A DNA stretch of 64,000 bases from Schauerella aestuarii. Lineage in GTDB: Bacteria; Pseudomonadota; Gammaproteobacteria; Burkholderiales; Burkholderiaceae_B. The notes under the pieces were generated by a model. It had not been told where the DNA came from and did no database searches. It worked only from the letters and a program-made list of their open reading frames with translations. Both the position numbers and the translations under genes were made by a program. Shown here one piece after another: positions 36,787 through 44,877 of the stretch (positions are counted from its first letter, which is position 1; each line of letters starts with the position of its first letter). The DNA is taken from contig NZ_SIZW01000042.1 in NCBI RefSeq assembly GCF_009866805.1, positions 682,001 through 746,000 of the forward strand, written 5' to 3'.

Positions 36787-37467
36787 TCACGTCGCGAACG
36801 TGGCGGACTCGGATCGGAGCGCGCGCGGCCGACTCAATGCATGGCTTGCGCCAAGCGTGTTGGGCACCGTCAACCCCACGGCACCGGCGACTTGCCACCA
36901 GCAGTGGTCGGCCTGCCGCACCAGCACGCACTCGGTGCTCAGCCCTATGAATTGCCCTTCCATCGAATGGCCCACCGCCACGTGCGCAATCTCTTCGGGC
37001 AAGCCCACGGTCAGGCACACGTGCATGCCGAATACCGAATGCCGGAAAGCCGGCTGCCCGCTCGCCGAGGGATCGCTGGCCCAACGTGCGCGGTTCTTTA
37101 CATCGAACTCATACGGTTTGCCCACGTCGTGGCACACGGCGGCGGCGATCAGCACGTCTTGATCGATGACCACGTCGTCCCAGGCAGTGCGAAACTCGTC
37201 GGCCAGGCGCAGCGCCAAACGAACCACGCCGCGAAGGTGATCGGCCTGTGTCCCCCGCTTGAGCACCGGCGACCCTGGATTGCCCTCCGGCGGCATATCG
37301 GTGATGCGCTCGAAGTCGGAGCAGCACAGCGCGTAGCTCCACGCTTCCACGGTGAGCGCACGCAAGGCCGCATCTTCGATCAGCAGGATCTCGGGGAAAT
37401 CGGCGAGCACCGCGTCGCGGGTGTGTGAGGTGATCGCGCGACGCAACCCGCAATAGTTGAGTGTCAT
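36787..37467 (-). CDS. HD-domain hydrolase
   Basis: A 226-residue protein with an HD metal-binding core: AAAVCHDVGKPYEFD carries the His-Asp pair at about residue 113, with other histidines in HLRGVV, FRHSVFGMH and VGHSMEG. HD proteins hydrolyse phosphoesters or, less often, perform other metal-dependent reactions; the substrate is not indicated. Its ATG begins three bases after the stop of a Bug gene on the same strand, with its ribosome site (GGAGT) in the end of that gene. It is thus the third gene of an enolase-superfamily/Bug/HD operon, which suggests a catabolic role, not signalling. Confidence 0.82.
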   Translation of the reverse strand: MTLNYCGLRRAITSHTRDAVLADFPEILLIEDAALRALTVEAWSYALCCSDFERITDMPPEGNPGSPVLKRGTQADHLRGVVRLALRLADEFRTAWDDVVIDQDVLIAAAVCHDVGKPYEFDVKNRARWASDPSASGQPAFRHSVFGMHVCLTVGLPEEIAHVAVGHSMEGQFIGLSTECVLVRQADHCWWQVAGAVGLTVPNTLGASHALSRPRALRSESATFAT

Positions 37468-37470
37468 GGC

Positions 37471-38460
37471 CTACTCCGGCTTGATATTGCCGCGACGAAT
37501 CACGTCGGTCCACATCGCGATGTTTTTCTTGATCGTTTCGGCAAACGCCTCGGACGTGCTGCCGATCGGGGTGAATCCAATGCCCTTCAACTTGGCATTG
37601 AGTTCACCGCTGACCACAGACGTCGCCACGACTGACTGAATTTGCGCGACGATCTCGCGCGGCGTCTGCGCGGGCGCCACCAGTCCGAAGAGCGGCTCGG
37701 TGTTGACGCCGGGATAGCCCGATTCGGCCATCGTGGGTACGTCGGGCAACGCCGCCACGCGGCTCGGCGTCGTCAACGCCAATGCCCGCATACGGCCGGA
37801 TTTGATGTGCTCGAGCAGGGACGGCACCGTGCCGAATGAAAATTGAATCTGTCCGCCCATCAGGTCGGTGTACACGGTTGAGCCCCCGCGGTACGGCACG
37901 TGCACGACATCGATACCGGCTTCCTGACGCAGCTGTTGTCCCGCCAGATGGGGCGCGCTGCCCACACCGGAGGAGCCATAACTCAGCGTGCCGGGATTCG
38001 CCTTGGCCAGCGCAATGAACTCGGCCAACGTCTGCGCCTTCACCGAAGGATGCACGACCAGCACGAACGGTGCTGTGCAGATTTGCGTGATCGGCTCAAA
38101 GTCCTTGATCGTGTCGTAGGTGAGTTGACTGCCGAGGAGGCCCGGATTGATCACGAAGGTCGTATCCACAAACCCGAGCAGATAGCCATCCGGCGGCGCC
38201 GATGCTACCGCCCGCGTGCCGATCACCGTTCCCCCGCCACTGCGGTTCTCGACGATGAAGGTTTGCTTGAGCGCCGACGTCAATGCTTCGGCGGCAAACC
38301 GCCCGAGGGTATCGCTGGCGGCCCCCGGCGCAAACGGCACGATGATGCGCACGGGCTTCGTCGGGTACTTATCCTGCGCACGCACGAGGGCGGGCCACAA
38401 CGCCTGCGCGCCAACGATGGCCGATGATGCGGCGATAAATTTTCTTCTGCTGTGAATCAT
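37471..38460 (-). CDS. TctC/Bug-family periplasmic solute-binding protein
   Basis: A 329-residue receptor. The N-terminus SRRKFIAASSAIVGAQALWP contains twin arginines, so export may be by Tat or Sec. Bug signatures: VRIIVPFAPGAASDTLGR, FIVENRSGGGTVIGTRAVA and HVPYRGGSTVYTDLMGGQI. A GAGGAGA ribosome site precedes the ATG. It sits between an enolase-superfamily gene (48 bp upstream) and the HD hydrolase (3 bp downstream), so it should bind the substrate of that small pathway, likely a carboxylate. No TctAB here. Confidence 0.93.
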   Translation of the reverse strand: MIHSRRKFIAASSAIVGAQALWPALVRAQDKYPTKPVRIIVPFAPGAASDTLGRFAAEALTSALKQTFIVENRSGGGTVIGTRAVASAPPDGYLLGFVDTTFVINPGLLGSQLTYDTIKDFEPITQICTAPFVLVVHPSVKAQTLAEFIALAKANPGTLSYGSSGVGSAPHLAGQQLRQEAGIDVVHVPYRGGSTVYTDLMGGQIQFSFGTVPSLLEHIKSGRMRALALTTPSRVAALPDVPTMAESGYPGVNTEPLFGLVAPAQTPREIVAQIQSVVATSVVSGELNAKLKGIGFTPIGSTSEAFAETIKKNIAMWTDVIRRGNIKPE

Positions 38461-38508
38461 CGATGTCTCCTCTGTTCTCTTTTTGTTGGCCCCGGGTGTG
38501 CCGGCGAC

Positions 38509-39606
38509 CTATGAACTGAAACGTCCGTCAATCAACGCCGCTTCAGGATCGGCGCCCAACCCCGGCCGATCCGGCACGCTTACCTTGCCCGCCACGATCG
38601 GTACGGATGCGCCGTATGGAACGTGCTGCAACTCGACGTATAAACGCTCGAGTGACGCCGGCGTGGGCTGCGCGGCCAGCAGATGGAGCGCCGCCAGATA
38701 GCCAGGGCCGAAGAACGCAACCTGAGGCGCGCATCGCACCGCCGTGCCTTCGCACAAGCGCGAGATGTCGGCCGCTGCCGTCAAACCGAGTTTGATGACG
38801 CTCGGTTGCACATAGCGCACCGTGCCTGCTGCCACCAGTTTCGTGATCTCCAAGGCGCTGCTCGCGTTTTCGCCCACGGCCAATGGCACCGGTGAACGCT
38901 TGCTCAAACGCGCCAAGGCATCATGGTCTTCGGGCGGCCAAAGCGGCTCCTCGATCCACAATGGGTCATGCGCCGCCATGTCCGCGATGGCGCCATCGGC
39001 GTCGTCAGGCAGCCAGGCGCAATTGGTATCCACCATCAGCGGCAACCCCGCACCCATCGCGCGGCGCGCCGCCGCCACGGCGCCCGTCGTCCGCTCGTGC
39101 AGTTTGACCTCCGCGTAGCCCGCATCCAGCGCACGCGTGACGTTGCGATCGATCAGGGATGCGTCGGCGTAATACTGCAATAGCGAGGCATAGGCATTCA
39201 CGCTGTCGCGCTGCTTGCCACCCAATAAGGCGTAGAGCGGCACACCCTGCAGCTTGGCCTTGATGTCCCAGAGCGCAATATCGAGCCCGGCAATCGCGTG
39301 CAGTACCGGCCCCGAACGGCCCAGGTTATGCAACGTGCGCCGGATGCCAGGCACCAACGTATCGTCTTCGCATGACTTGCCCACCGTGAGCGGCGCGATC
39401 AACGTGTCGAATATGGCTTTGAGCGCCGTCGGCTCGACGCAATACGACTCTCCCCACCCGACCGTGCCGTCGCTGATCTCCAGCCGCACCAACGCGCTAT
39501 CGAGTTTGTCTCGCGGACGCCCGGCGAACAAGGGCGCCGCCGTCCAATGATGGAAAGGCAAGCGCATTGGAATGCAGGTAATCGATCGGATCGTTGCAGC
39601 TGCCAC
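38509..39606 (-). CDS. Enolase-superfamily enzyme (MR/MLE group) with atypical KxH motif
   Basis: A 365-residue enzyme of the mandelate racemase/muconate lactonizing superfamily. Metal ligands are seen in VDTNCAW, WIEEPLWPPED and VGENASSALE. The usual Lys-x-Lys base motif is replaced by Lys-Leu-His in AEVKLHERT, and the second-face position reads QVAFFGPG without a histidine, so chemistry may differ from racemases. I use GTG 39606, preceded by GAGG; the longer in-frame ORF from 39696 would run through the divergent LysR control region. It is the first gene of an operon with Bug and HD genes, opposite a LysR regulator. Confidence 0.82.
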   Translation of the reverse strand: MAAATIRSITCIPMRLPFHHWTAAPLFAGRPRDKLDSALVRLEISDGTVGWGESYCVEPTALKAIFDTLIAPLTVGKSCEDDTLVPGIRRTLHNLGRSGPVLHAIAGLDIALWDIKAKLQGVPLYALLGGKQRDSVNAYASLLQYYADASLIDRNVTRALDAGYAEVKLHERTTGAVAAARRAMGAGLPLMVDTNCAWLPDDADGAIADMAAHDPLWIEEPLWPPEDHDALARLSKRSPVPLAVGENASSALEITKLVAAGTVRYVQPSVIKLGLTAAADISRLCEGTAVRCAPQVAFFGPGYLAALHLLAAQPTPASLERLYVELQHVPYGASVPIVAGKVSVPDRPGLGADPEAALIDGRFSS

Positions 39607-39656
39607 GCGGTTGCCTCGTGTTGAATGTGTCAATGGCGTCAGTGTTGCAAGCGGGA

Positions 39657-39669
39657 TTGATATAGTCAA
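39657..39669. promoter_or_regulatory. LysR-type operator candidate (TTGA-N5-TCAA)
   Basis: TTGA, TATAG, TCAA forms a perfect palindrome of 13 bases with T-N11-A geometry in the AT-rich 110-bp region between the divergent enolase-superfamily and LysR genes. Probable regulator binding site. Confidence 0.5.
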
Positions 39670-39716
39670 ATATATATAATCACTGCTTTCATACACTTCT
39701 TTATATACTCTACGTC

Positions 39717-40610
39717 ATGCTTAAGCCTACGGAACTCGCTCTGTTGAAAGCCGTACACACGCTGGGTACGGTCACCGCCGCAGCCGAGGCGGTGGGCATG
39801 TCGCAGCCCGCCGCCAGCGCGATGCTGCGACATATGGAAGATCGCCTGGGTTTCGACCTCTTCACGCGCGAACGCCGCCGGCTGACGCTGACGCGAAACG
39901 GGCAAGCGATGCTGCCTGAGGTGCTCAATGCGTTGGCCGGGCTGGAGGCAGTGGACCGGTTATCCCAGGATCTGAAACGCGGGCTGACCAGCCGACTGGT
40001 CGTTGGAACGGTATCGACTGCCGCCATCAGCTTGCTGCCGTCGGCCATCGAATGGATACAGGCGCGGCACCCCGGCATGACGGTACTGCTGCGCGCCGGT
40101 AACGCGCTCGACATCATCGACATGGCTGCCGATCAGCGGATCGACGTGGGTGTCATCCTCGGCGCGCCCATGGGCGACCGCGTCGGCACAAAGCTGCTGG
40201 CCCCGCTGAGCCTGTGTTGCGTGATGCGACCCGATCATCCCCTGGCACGAAAGAAGAAGCTGGGCCTGGCCGACATGGCTGCTGCGCGCCTCATCGTGCT
40301 GAGCCCTCACCTGCGCGTAGGCGAATCCTTTTCCCGCGCGATGAAACATGCTGGATTGGACTTCACGCCCTCGATAGAAGTGATGCAGTCGTCGGCCGCC
40401 TGCGCGCTCGTGGAAGCCAATGCCGGGATCGCGGTGCTGGAGAATCTCAGCGCGGTGCATGCGCAGCGCTGCGGTCTGATCGCCAAACCGCTGCTGGCGG
40501 TGGACGATCTGCCACTGTGCGCCGTGTGGCCGAAAAATCGAAGCTTCAATACACCCACGGAAGATCTGCTTGCACGCCTGGCCACCGACGCAATCAACCT
40601 GCCGCTTTGA
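39717..40610 (+). CDS. LysR-family transcriptional regulator
   Basis: A 297-residue LysR protein with helix-turn-helix VTAAAEAVGMSQPAASAMLR (about residues 19-38) and effector domain from about 95 (SRLVVGTVSTAAISLLPSAI). It is divergent from the enolase-superfamily/Bug/HD operon and very likely controls it. Its 3' end overlaps the 3' end of the converging histidine-kinase gene by 17 bp. The ligand is unknown. Confidence 0.92.
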   Translation: MLKPTELALLKAVHTLGTVTAAAEAVGMSQPAASAMLRHMEDRLGFDLFTRERRRLTLTRNGQAMLPEVLNALAGLEAVDRLSQDLKRGLTSRLVVGTVSTAAISLLPSAIEWIQARHPGMTVLLRAGNALDIIDMAADQRIDVGVILGAPMGDRVGTKLLAPLSLCCVMRPDHPLARKKKLGLADMAAARLIVLSPHLRVGESFSRAMKHAGLDFTPSIEVMQSSAACALVEANAGIAVLENLSAVHAQRCGLIAKPLLAVDDLPLCAVWPKNRSFNTPTEDLLARLATDAINLPL

Positions 40611-42075
40611 CGACCGGCAACGCAAACTCAAACACCGCACCCTTGCCTGCACGCTCAACCAATCGAATGTCGCTGTCGTGCAACTGCAAAATGCGCCGCA
40701 CGATCAGCAAGCCCAGTCCGCCACGGTCGCCCTGTGCCGGACCGAGTGAAGACGCGCGCTTGAACAATCCCTCGCGTAGCGACTGGGGAATGCCCGGCCC
40801 GGTGTCGCTCACAGACACCGCCACCGCCTCGTGCGCACGATGCAGCGCCACCTCGATCGTGCCGCCGGCAGGCGTATGCCGAATCGCGTTGTCGAGCAGA
40901 TTGGTCAACACGCGTTCGATCATCCCCAGATCGGCACAGGCCATCGGCACATCGCGTCCCACATCGATCGACAGCGTCAATCGGCGTGCTTCTGCCGCCA
41001 ATTCGAATTTCTGCAGGACGTCTTGAACCAGTTCGGCCAGGGAGAACATTTCCCGCTCGGGTTGAACGACGCCGGATTCCAACCGTGCCAGCTCAAACAA
41101 GGTTTGCGCCAGCTTGCCTACCTTGCGGCTTTGCGCCAGAGCGATGTCGAGATACCGCCGTCGCTCGTCAGGCGTCAATGTATCCGCCTTCAACAACAGC
41201 GTTTCGAGATACCCATGCAGCGAGGTCAGCGGCGTGCGCAGATCATGCGAAATATTGGCGATGATCTCGCGTCGTTGCTGATCGGCTTGCGTCAACGCCG
41301 ACCACTGCTCACCGATGCGTTGCGCCATTTGCTCATAGCTGTGACGCAGCACCACGATTTCGTCGCGTTCGCCGTCCGGCAACGCGGCGGGCCGATGCGT
41401 CAACTTGAGCGGTGCAGAAGCCCCCGCATCGAAAGCGCGCACGGCCTGGGTCAGGCTGCGAAGCGGCGTGGTGATCAAGCGAAACGCGATCAGTCCCGCC
41501 GCCAAGCCCAACAGCGCCACCAGCGCCATCGACCACAACGTGACCCGCAGCACACTGCTGGAGGTGAGATTCGCGGCAACCAGATCGTGCGTTTCACCGA
41601 GCAGCACCACATACACGAATCCGGCAGGTTGCCCGTTGCGAAACAACGGGGCCGCACTGAACACTTTGCGCGCCGTGGCGCTACGCGGATCGTCCCCCAG
41701 GATCGGCAGCGGATCGCCATTGGCCAGGGATTGCAAAGGGCCCAGATCGACCCGATCGCGTTTGAGCGAGCCCGGCGGCGCGGCATGGCCCACGATCACG
41801 CCCGCCTTGTTCAACAGATAGACCTCGACGCTGGGGTTCACCGCCATCAGCTTGTCGAACAACGCGCGCAGCGCGACCGCATTCAGCCCGTCGGCGGTCA
41901 TGAATTCGTCGCTTTCGGCGATATGGCTGGCCAAGCCGGCGGACAACCGCTGCACCGTTTCCTGCTCCTGCTCGGCCGTCGCGCGCATCTGCAGCCAGAC
42001 CGACGCGCCGCAGCAGGCGAGCAACAGCAACGCAAACACGGCACATAGGCGCTGAGTGACCGTCAGACGTCTCAT
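40594..42075 (-). CDS. Membrane sensor histidine kinase
   Basis: A 493-residue sensor of the OmpR-partner class. The first membrane helix spans residues 9-28 and carries Cys11, Cys21 and Cys22. A periplasmic region of about 150 residues follows, then a second helix at about 176-198 and a HAMP linker. The phosphorylated His277 lies in ANISHDLRTPL. The ATPase domain has LDNAIRHTPAGG, DTGPGIP and GGLGLLIV. Its ATG overlaps the response-regulator stop (ATGA). The pair is divergent from the methionine-sulfoxide repair locus, like HprSR/YedVW beside msrPQ in E. coli. Sensing of oxidants or hypochlorite is therefore a fair guess. Confidence 0.9.
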   Translation of the reverse strand: MRRLTVTQRLCAVFALLLLACCGASVWLQMRATAEQEQETVQRLSAGLASHIAESDEFMTADGLNAVALRALFDKLMAVNPSVEVYLLNKAGVIVGHAAPPGSLKRDRVDLGPLQSLANGDPLPILGDDPRSATARKVFSAAPLFRNGQPAGFVYVVLLGETHDLVAANLTSSSVLRVTLWSMALVALLGLAAGLIAFRLITTPLRSLTQAVRAFDAGASAPLKLTHRPAALPDGERDEIVVLRHSYEQMAQRIGEQWSALTQADQQRREIIANISHDLRTPLTSLHGYLETLLLKADTLTPDERRRYLDIALAQSRKVGKLAQTLFELARLESGVVQPEREMFSLAELVQDVLQKFELAAEARRLTLSIDVGRDVPMACADLGMIERVLTNLLDNAIRHTPAGGTIEVALHRAHEAVAVSVSDTGPGIPQSLREGLFKRASSLGPAQGDRGGLGLLIVRRILQLHDSDIRLVERAGKGAVFEFALPVVKAAG

Positions 42076-42821
42076 GACCGATCCGCCGGCGCAGAGGGCG
42101 GCGTCAGCGTGGCCGGTGCCGACGGCGCGAACTTATAGCCATGCCCCCACACCGTCAAAATGCGACATGGATTGGCCGGATCCGGTTCGATTTTCATCCG
42201 CAGTCGATTGATGTGCGTATTCACGGTGTGCTCATAGCCATCGTGTTGATACCCCCACACCTGATTGAGCAGATCCATCCGCGAAAAGACCTTGCCCGGA
42301 TTGCGCACGAAAAACGCCAGCAGATCGAACTCACGCGGCGTCAATTCGATCGGCTTGTCGTCCACGCGCGCATCGCGAGCCAAAGGATCGATCGCCACGC
42401 CGTTCACCTGAATCAGGCCCGCATCGATTTTCATATCGCGCGCCAGCGCATCCGTTCGGCGGATCAGCGCTTTCACGCGCGCCACCAGCTCGAGAATCGA
42501 AAAAGGTTTGGCGAGGTAATCGTCTGCCCCCAACTCCAATCCGAGAATGCGATGCACCTCGCTCGACCGTGCGCTGATGATGATGATCGGCGTGTAGCGC
42601 GTCATCGCACGGGTGCGCTTGCACAACTCCAGCCCGTCGATACCGGGCAGCATCAAGTCCAGCACCAGCGCGTGCCATCCGCCCTCTTCCAGCCGCCGCA
42701 AGCCTTCATTGCCGTCAGGCGCATGCGTGACCAGATAGCCCTCATCGCGCAGATGCATGCGCAAGAGCTCGGCAATATGCATGTCGTCTTCGACGATCAG
42801 AACGCGTTTTTGCGTATCCAT
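42072..42821 (-). CDS. OmpR-family response regulator
   Basis: A 249-residue two-domain regulator. The receiver domain has the acidic pair VEDD at residues 11-14, the phosphoacceptor aspartate in VLDLMLPGIDG (about residue 57) and the conserved lysine in YLAKPFS. The C-terminal winged helix reads ELTPREFDLLAFFVRNPGKV and EHTVNTHINRLRMKIEPD, typical of OmpR/PhoB proteins. It is first in a two-gene operon with the kinase. The 154-bp region before it also serves the cytochrome b561 gene on the other strand and contains a good inverted repeat, so it probably regulates both directions. Confidence 0.93.
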   Translation of the reverse strand: MDTQKRVLIVEDDMHIAELLRMHLRDEGYLVTHAPDGNEGLRRLEEGGWHALVLDLMLPGIDGLELCKRTRAMTRYTPIIIISARSSEVHRILGLELGADDYLAKPFSILELVARVKALIRRTDALARDMKIDAGLIQVNGVAIDPLARDARVDDKPIELTPREFDLLAFFVRNPGKVFSRMDLLNQVWGYQHDGYEHTVNTHINRLRMKIEPDPANPCRILTVWGHGYKFAPSAPATLTPPSAPADRS

Positions 42822-42884
42822 GAATGAAAAGGGTCAGATCACTGCGATGTTGCAACGTCAACATTGTGACGCCTTTCGTTCAAT

Positions 42885-42912
42885 GCAAACTTCACGAATA
42901 TTTTAAGTTTGC
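42885..42912. promoter_or_regulatory. Inverted repeat, candidate response-regulator site
   Basis: GCAAACTT (42885-42892) is mirrored by AAGTTTGC (42905-42912) with a 12-bp AT-rich spacer. It lies between the divergent response-regulator and cytochrome b561 genes, 64 bp before the latter. A second weaker pair, CGTCA/TGACG, lies at about 42856-42871. Candidate operator linking the two-component system to the methionine repair locus. Confidence 0.55.
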
Positions 42913-42975
42913 GTGAGGACTTGGCGACCGGGCCGGCTCAACAATGCATCCATCAGAACAAAACCGGGGCCCGAC

Positions 42976-43596
42976 ATGCCAACAATCTTGACGCACGGTG
43001 CGCATCGCACCGCGACCGCCGTGCAACCCGGCTGGCTGAGAATTTCCCATTGGATCAATGTGTTGGCCGTGCTGATCATGGTGACGAGCGGTTGGCGCAT
43101 TTATAACGCCTCGCCGCTGTTCGATTTCCGATTTACCGACAGCATCACCCTTGGCGGCTGGTTGGGCGGCGCGCTGCAATGGCATTTTGCCGGCATGTGG
43201 CTGCTGGCCGCCAACGGCCTTTTCTATCTGGCCTGCAATATCGGCACCCGCCGCATGCAATCGCGGTTCTTCCCCATCAGGCTCGCTGCGCTGGCCTCGG
43301 ATACCGCTGCGGCATTGCGGGGCAAACTGACGCACGCCGATCCGCGCCAGTACAACAGCATTCAACGCTTGGCCTACCTGTTTGCCGTGATCGTGCTTGC
43401 GCTCCTGATCCTGTCGGGCCTGGCGCTCTGGAAACCTGTGCAGTTCGCCCTGCTGCGCGACCTGTTCGGCGGCTATGAATTCACCCGTCGCGTGCATTTT
43501 TTCGCCATGGCGGGGCTGGTTGGATTCGTCGTCGTGCACGTCGCGATGGTCGCCATCGTGCCGCGCACGCTACTCACCATGATTCGAGGTCGATAA
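42976..43596 (+). CDS. Cytochrome b561-family membrane electron donor
   Basis: A 206-residue four-helix membrane protein of the cytochrome b561/b6 group. Candidate haem histidines are His25 (ISHWINVL), His70 (LQWHFAGM), His174 (RRVHFFAM) and His188 (VVVHVAMV), two per membrane face. The ATG at 42976 (MPTILTHG) is preferred; an in-frame start at 42913 lies within the promoter region. The exported molybdopterin enzyme gene begins three bases after its stop, so this protein very likely passes quinol electrons to that enzyme, replacing the MsrQ/YedZ subunit of E. coli. Confidence 0.9.
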   Translation: MPTILTHGAHRTATAVQPGWLRISHWINVLAVLIMVTSGWRIYNASPLFDFRFTDSITLGGWLGGALQWHFAGMWLLAANGLFYLACNIGTRRMQSRFFPIRLAALASDTAAALRGKLTHADPRQYNSIQRLAYLFAVIVLALLILSGLALWKPVQFALLRDLFGGYEFTRRVHFFAMAGLVGFVVVHVAMVAIVPRTLLTMIRGR

Positions 43597-43599
43597 GGC

Positions 43600-44391
43600 A
43601 TGCGCCCCACCGATAAACGCGATATGAGCAACACCCGCGCCGACGATATCGTGCGCGACGCCAAGAAGCTCTTGTTGCCCCGCATCCAGGACGGCTCACG
43701 GCGCGCCTTCCTGTCCCGAACGTTGACGCTCGGCGGCGTGGCCCTTCTAAGCGGCTGCAATGTATCGGACAACGCCAGCGTCGAACAGGCGCTGACGAAG
43801 ATTTCGCGCTTCAACGACCGCGTGCAGGGGTGGATCTTTGATCCCAAGCAGTTGGCGCCGACCTATCCCGAATCGATGATCACCCGCCCATTTCCATTCA
43901 ATGCCTATTACGGACAGGACGAGATTCGCCAGGTGGACGGCGACAGCTTTCGACTCGAGGTCTCCGGGATGGCGCGCGACAAACGCCAGTGGCAGTTGCA
44001 TGAACTGGCGGCGATGCCGCAAACCGAGCAGATTACCCGGCACATCTGCGTGGAGGGCTGGAGCGCCATCGGCCGCTGGGGCGGGGTGAAATTTTCGGAC
44101 TTTCTGGAGCGCGTGGGCGCCGATACGACCGCGAAGTACATCGGCTTCAAATGCGCCGACGATTACTACACCAGTATCGATATGCCGACTGCGCTACACC
44201 CGCAGACGCTCCTGACGCTTACCTATGACGGCCAAGTACTGCCGCCGGAGTACGGCTATCCGATGAAGCTGCGCATGCCCACCAAGCTGGGGTACAAAAA
44301 TCCGAAGCATATTCAAGCGATTTTCGTGACCAATGCCTATCCGGGCGGTTACTGGGAAGACCAGGGATACAACTGGTTTGGCGGAAGTTGA
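43600..44391 (+). CDS. Exported molybdopterin-dependent oxidoreductase (sulfite-oxidase fold, MsrP/YedY-like)
   Basis: A 263-residue protein with a twin-arginine signal (SRRAFLSRTLTLGG, residues about 33-46) that runs into LLSGC, so it may also be a lipoprotein. The sulfite-oxidase fold is shown by ITRHICVEGWSAIGRWGG, in which Cys150 should ligate molybdenum, and by YGYPMKLRMPTKLGYKNPKHI near the end. It is shorter than E. coli MsrP (334). Neighbours are cytochrome b561 upstream, then a Met-rich secreted peptide, MsrB and MsrA, so periplasmic methionine-sulfoxide reduction is the best hypothesis. Sulfite or another S/N-oxide substrate remains possible. ATG 43624 is an alternative start. Confidence 0.85.
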   Translation: MRPTDKRDMSNTRADDIVRDAKKLLLPRIQDGSRRAFLSRTLTLGGVALLSGCNVSDNASVEQALTKISRFNDRVQGWIFDPKQLAPTYPESMITRPFPFNAYYGQDEIRQVDGDSFRLEVSGMARDKRQWQLHELAAMPQTEQITRHICVEGWSAIGRWGGVKFSDFLERVGADTTAKYIGFKCADDYYTSIDMPTALHPQTLLTLTYDGQVLPPEYGYPMKLRMPTKLGYKNPKHIQAIFVTNAYPGGYWEDQGYNWFGGS

Positions 44392-44478
44392 CGCATCGGC
44401 AACATCGCGATGCCCGACGATCCCGTCGCACAACACCGCAAACTTCCGTTTGCAGGTTTCCATCTTGAGGAGTTCACT

Positions 44479-44811
44479 ATGAAGAAGATCACCACCGCCG
44501 TTTTTGCCGTTTGCATGGCAGCTGCCGCAGGTTCCGCATTCGCAGCCGACACCATGGGCCGCGATTCGATGTCCAAGGACAGCATGGGTAAAAGCACGAC
44601 GGCGCCTGCCTCCGGCATGTCGAAGGATTCGATGAGCAAGGACGGCATGAACAAGGACAACATGAACAAGGGCGGCACCATGTCCAAGGATGGAATGTCC
44701 AAAGACAGCATGGAAAAGGACACCATGGGCAAAGGATCCATGTCGAAGGATGGCATGAGCAAGGATTCGATGGGTAAAGGGTCCATGTCCAAAGACGGCA
44801 TGAAGCAGTAA
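44479..44811 (+). CDS. Secreted methionine-rich MxKDx pentapeptide-repeat protein
   Basis: A 110-residue protein. A Sec signal occupies residues 1-22 (cut after SAFA), leaving 88 residues built from repeats of Met-Ser-Lys-Asp-Ser/Gly and variants such as MGKGS, MNKDN and MEKDT. I count 16 methionines in the mature part, no cysteine and no aromatic residue; it should be unfolded and highly charged. GAGGAG at 44467-44472 fixes the start. It matches the family of pentapeptide MXKDX repeat proteins. In Azospira suillum a Met-rich periplasmic peptide (MrpX) scavenges hypochlorite and is re-reduced by a YedY-type enzyme; the neighbours here support the same role. Confidence 0.9.
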   Translation: MKKITTAVFAVCMAAAAGSAFAADTMGRDSMSKDSMGKSTTAPASGMSKDSMSKDGMNKDNMNKGGTMSKDGMSKDSMEKDTMGKGSMSKDGMSKDSMGKGSMSKDGMKQ

Positions 44812-44824
44812 AAGCACCGCAGAC

Positions 44825-44849
44825 GTGCCACGGGTTTGTCCCCTGGCAC
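44825..44849 (+). promoter_or_regulatory. Hairpin between the MxKDx gene and msrB
   Basis: GTGCCA-C-GGG, loop TTTGT, CCC-C-TGGCAC forms a nine-pair stem with one C/C mismatch, 14 bp after the MxKDx stop and with no T run. It could stabilise the abundant peptide mRNA or attenuate msrB expression. Confidence 0.5.
44833..44846 (+). repeat. 14-bp direct repeat, copy 1
   Basis: GGTTTGTCCCCTGG occurs here, in the hairpin upstream of msrB, and again exactly at 46251-46264, just after msrA. The two copies flank the msrB-msrA pair. Confidence 0.6.
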
Positions 44850-44877
44850 GCCGGGTTCAACACGAAAGGAGCGCGAG

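Noticed and set aside
44479-44811. Tandem repeats considered as CRISPR or minisatellite
   Set aside because: The 15-bp periodicity encodes in-frame pentapeptides with variable codons and no spacers.
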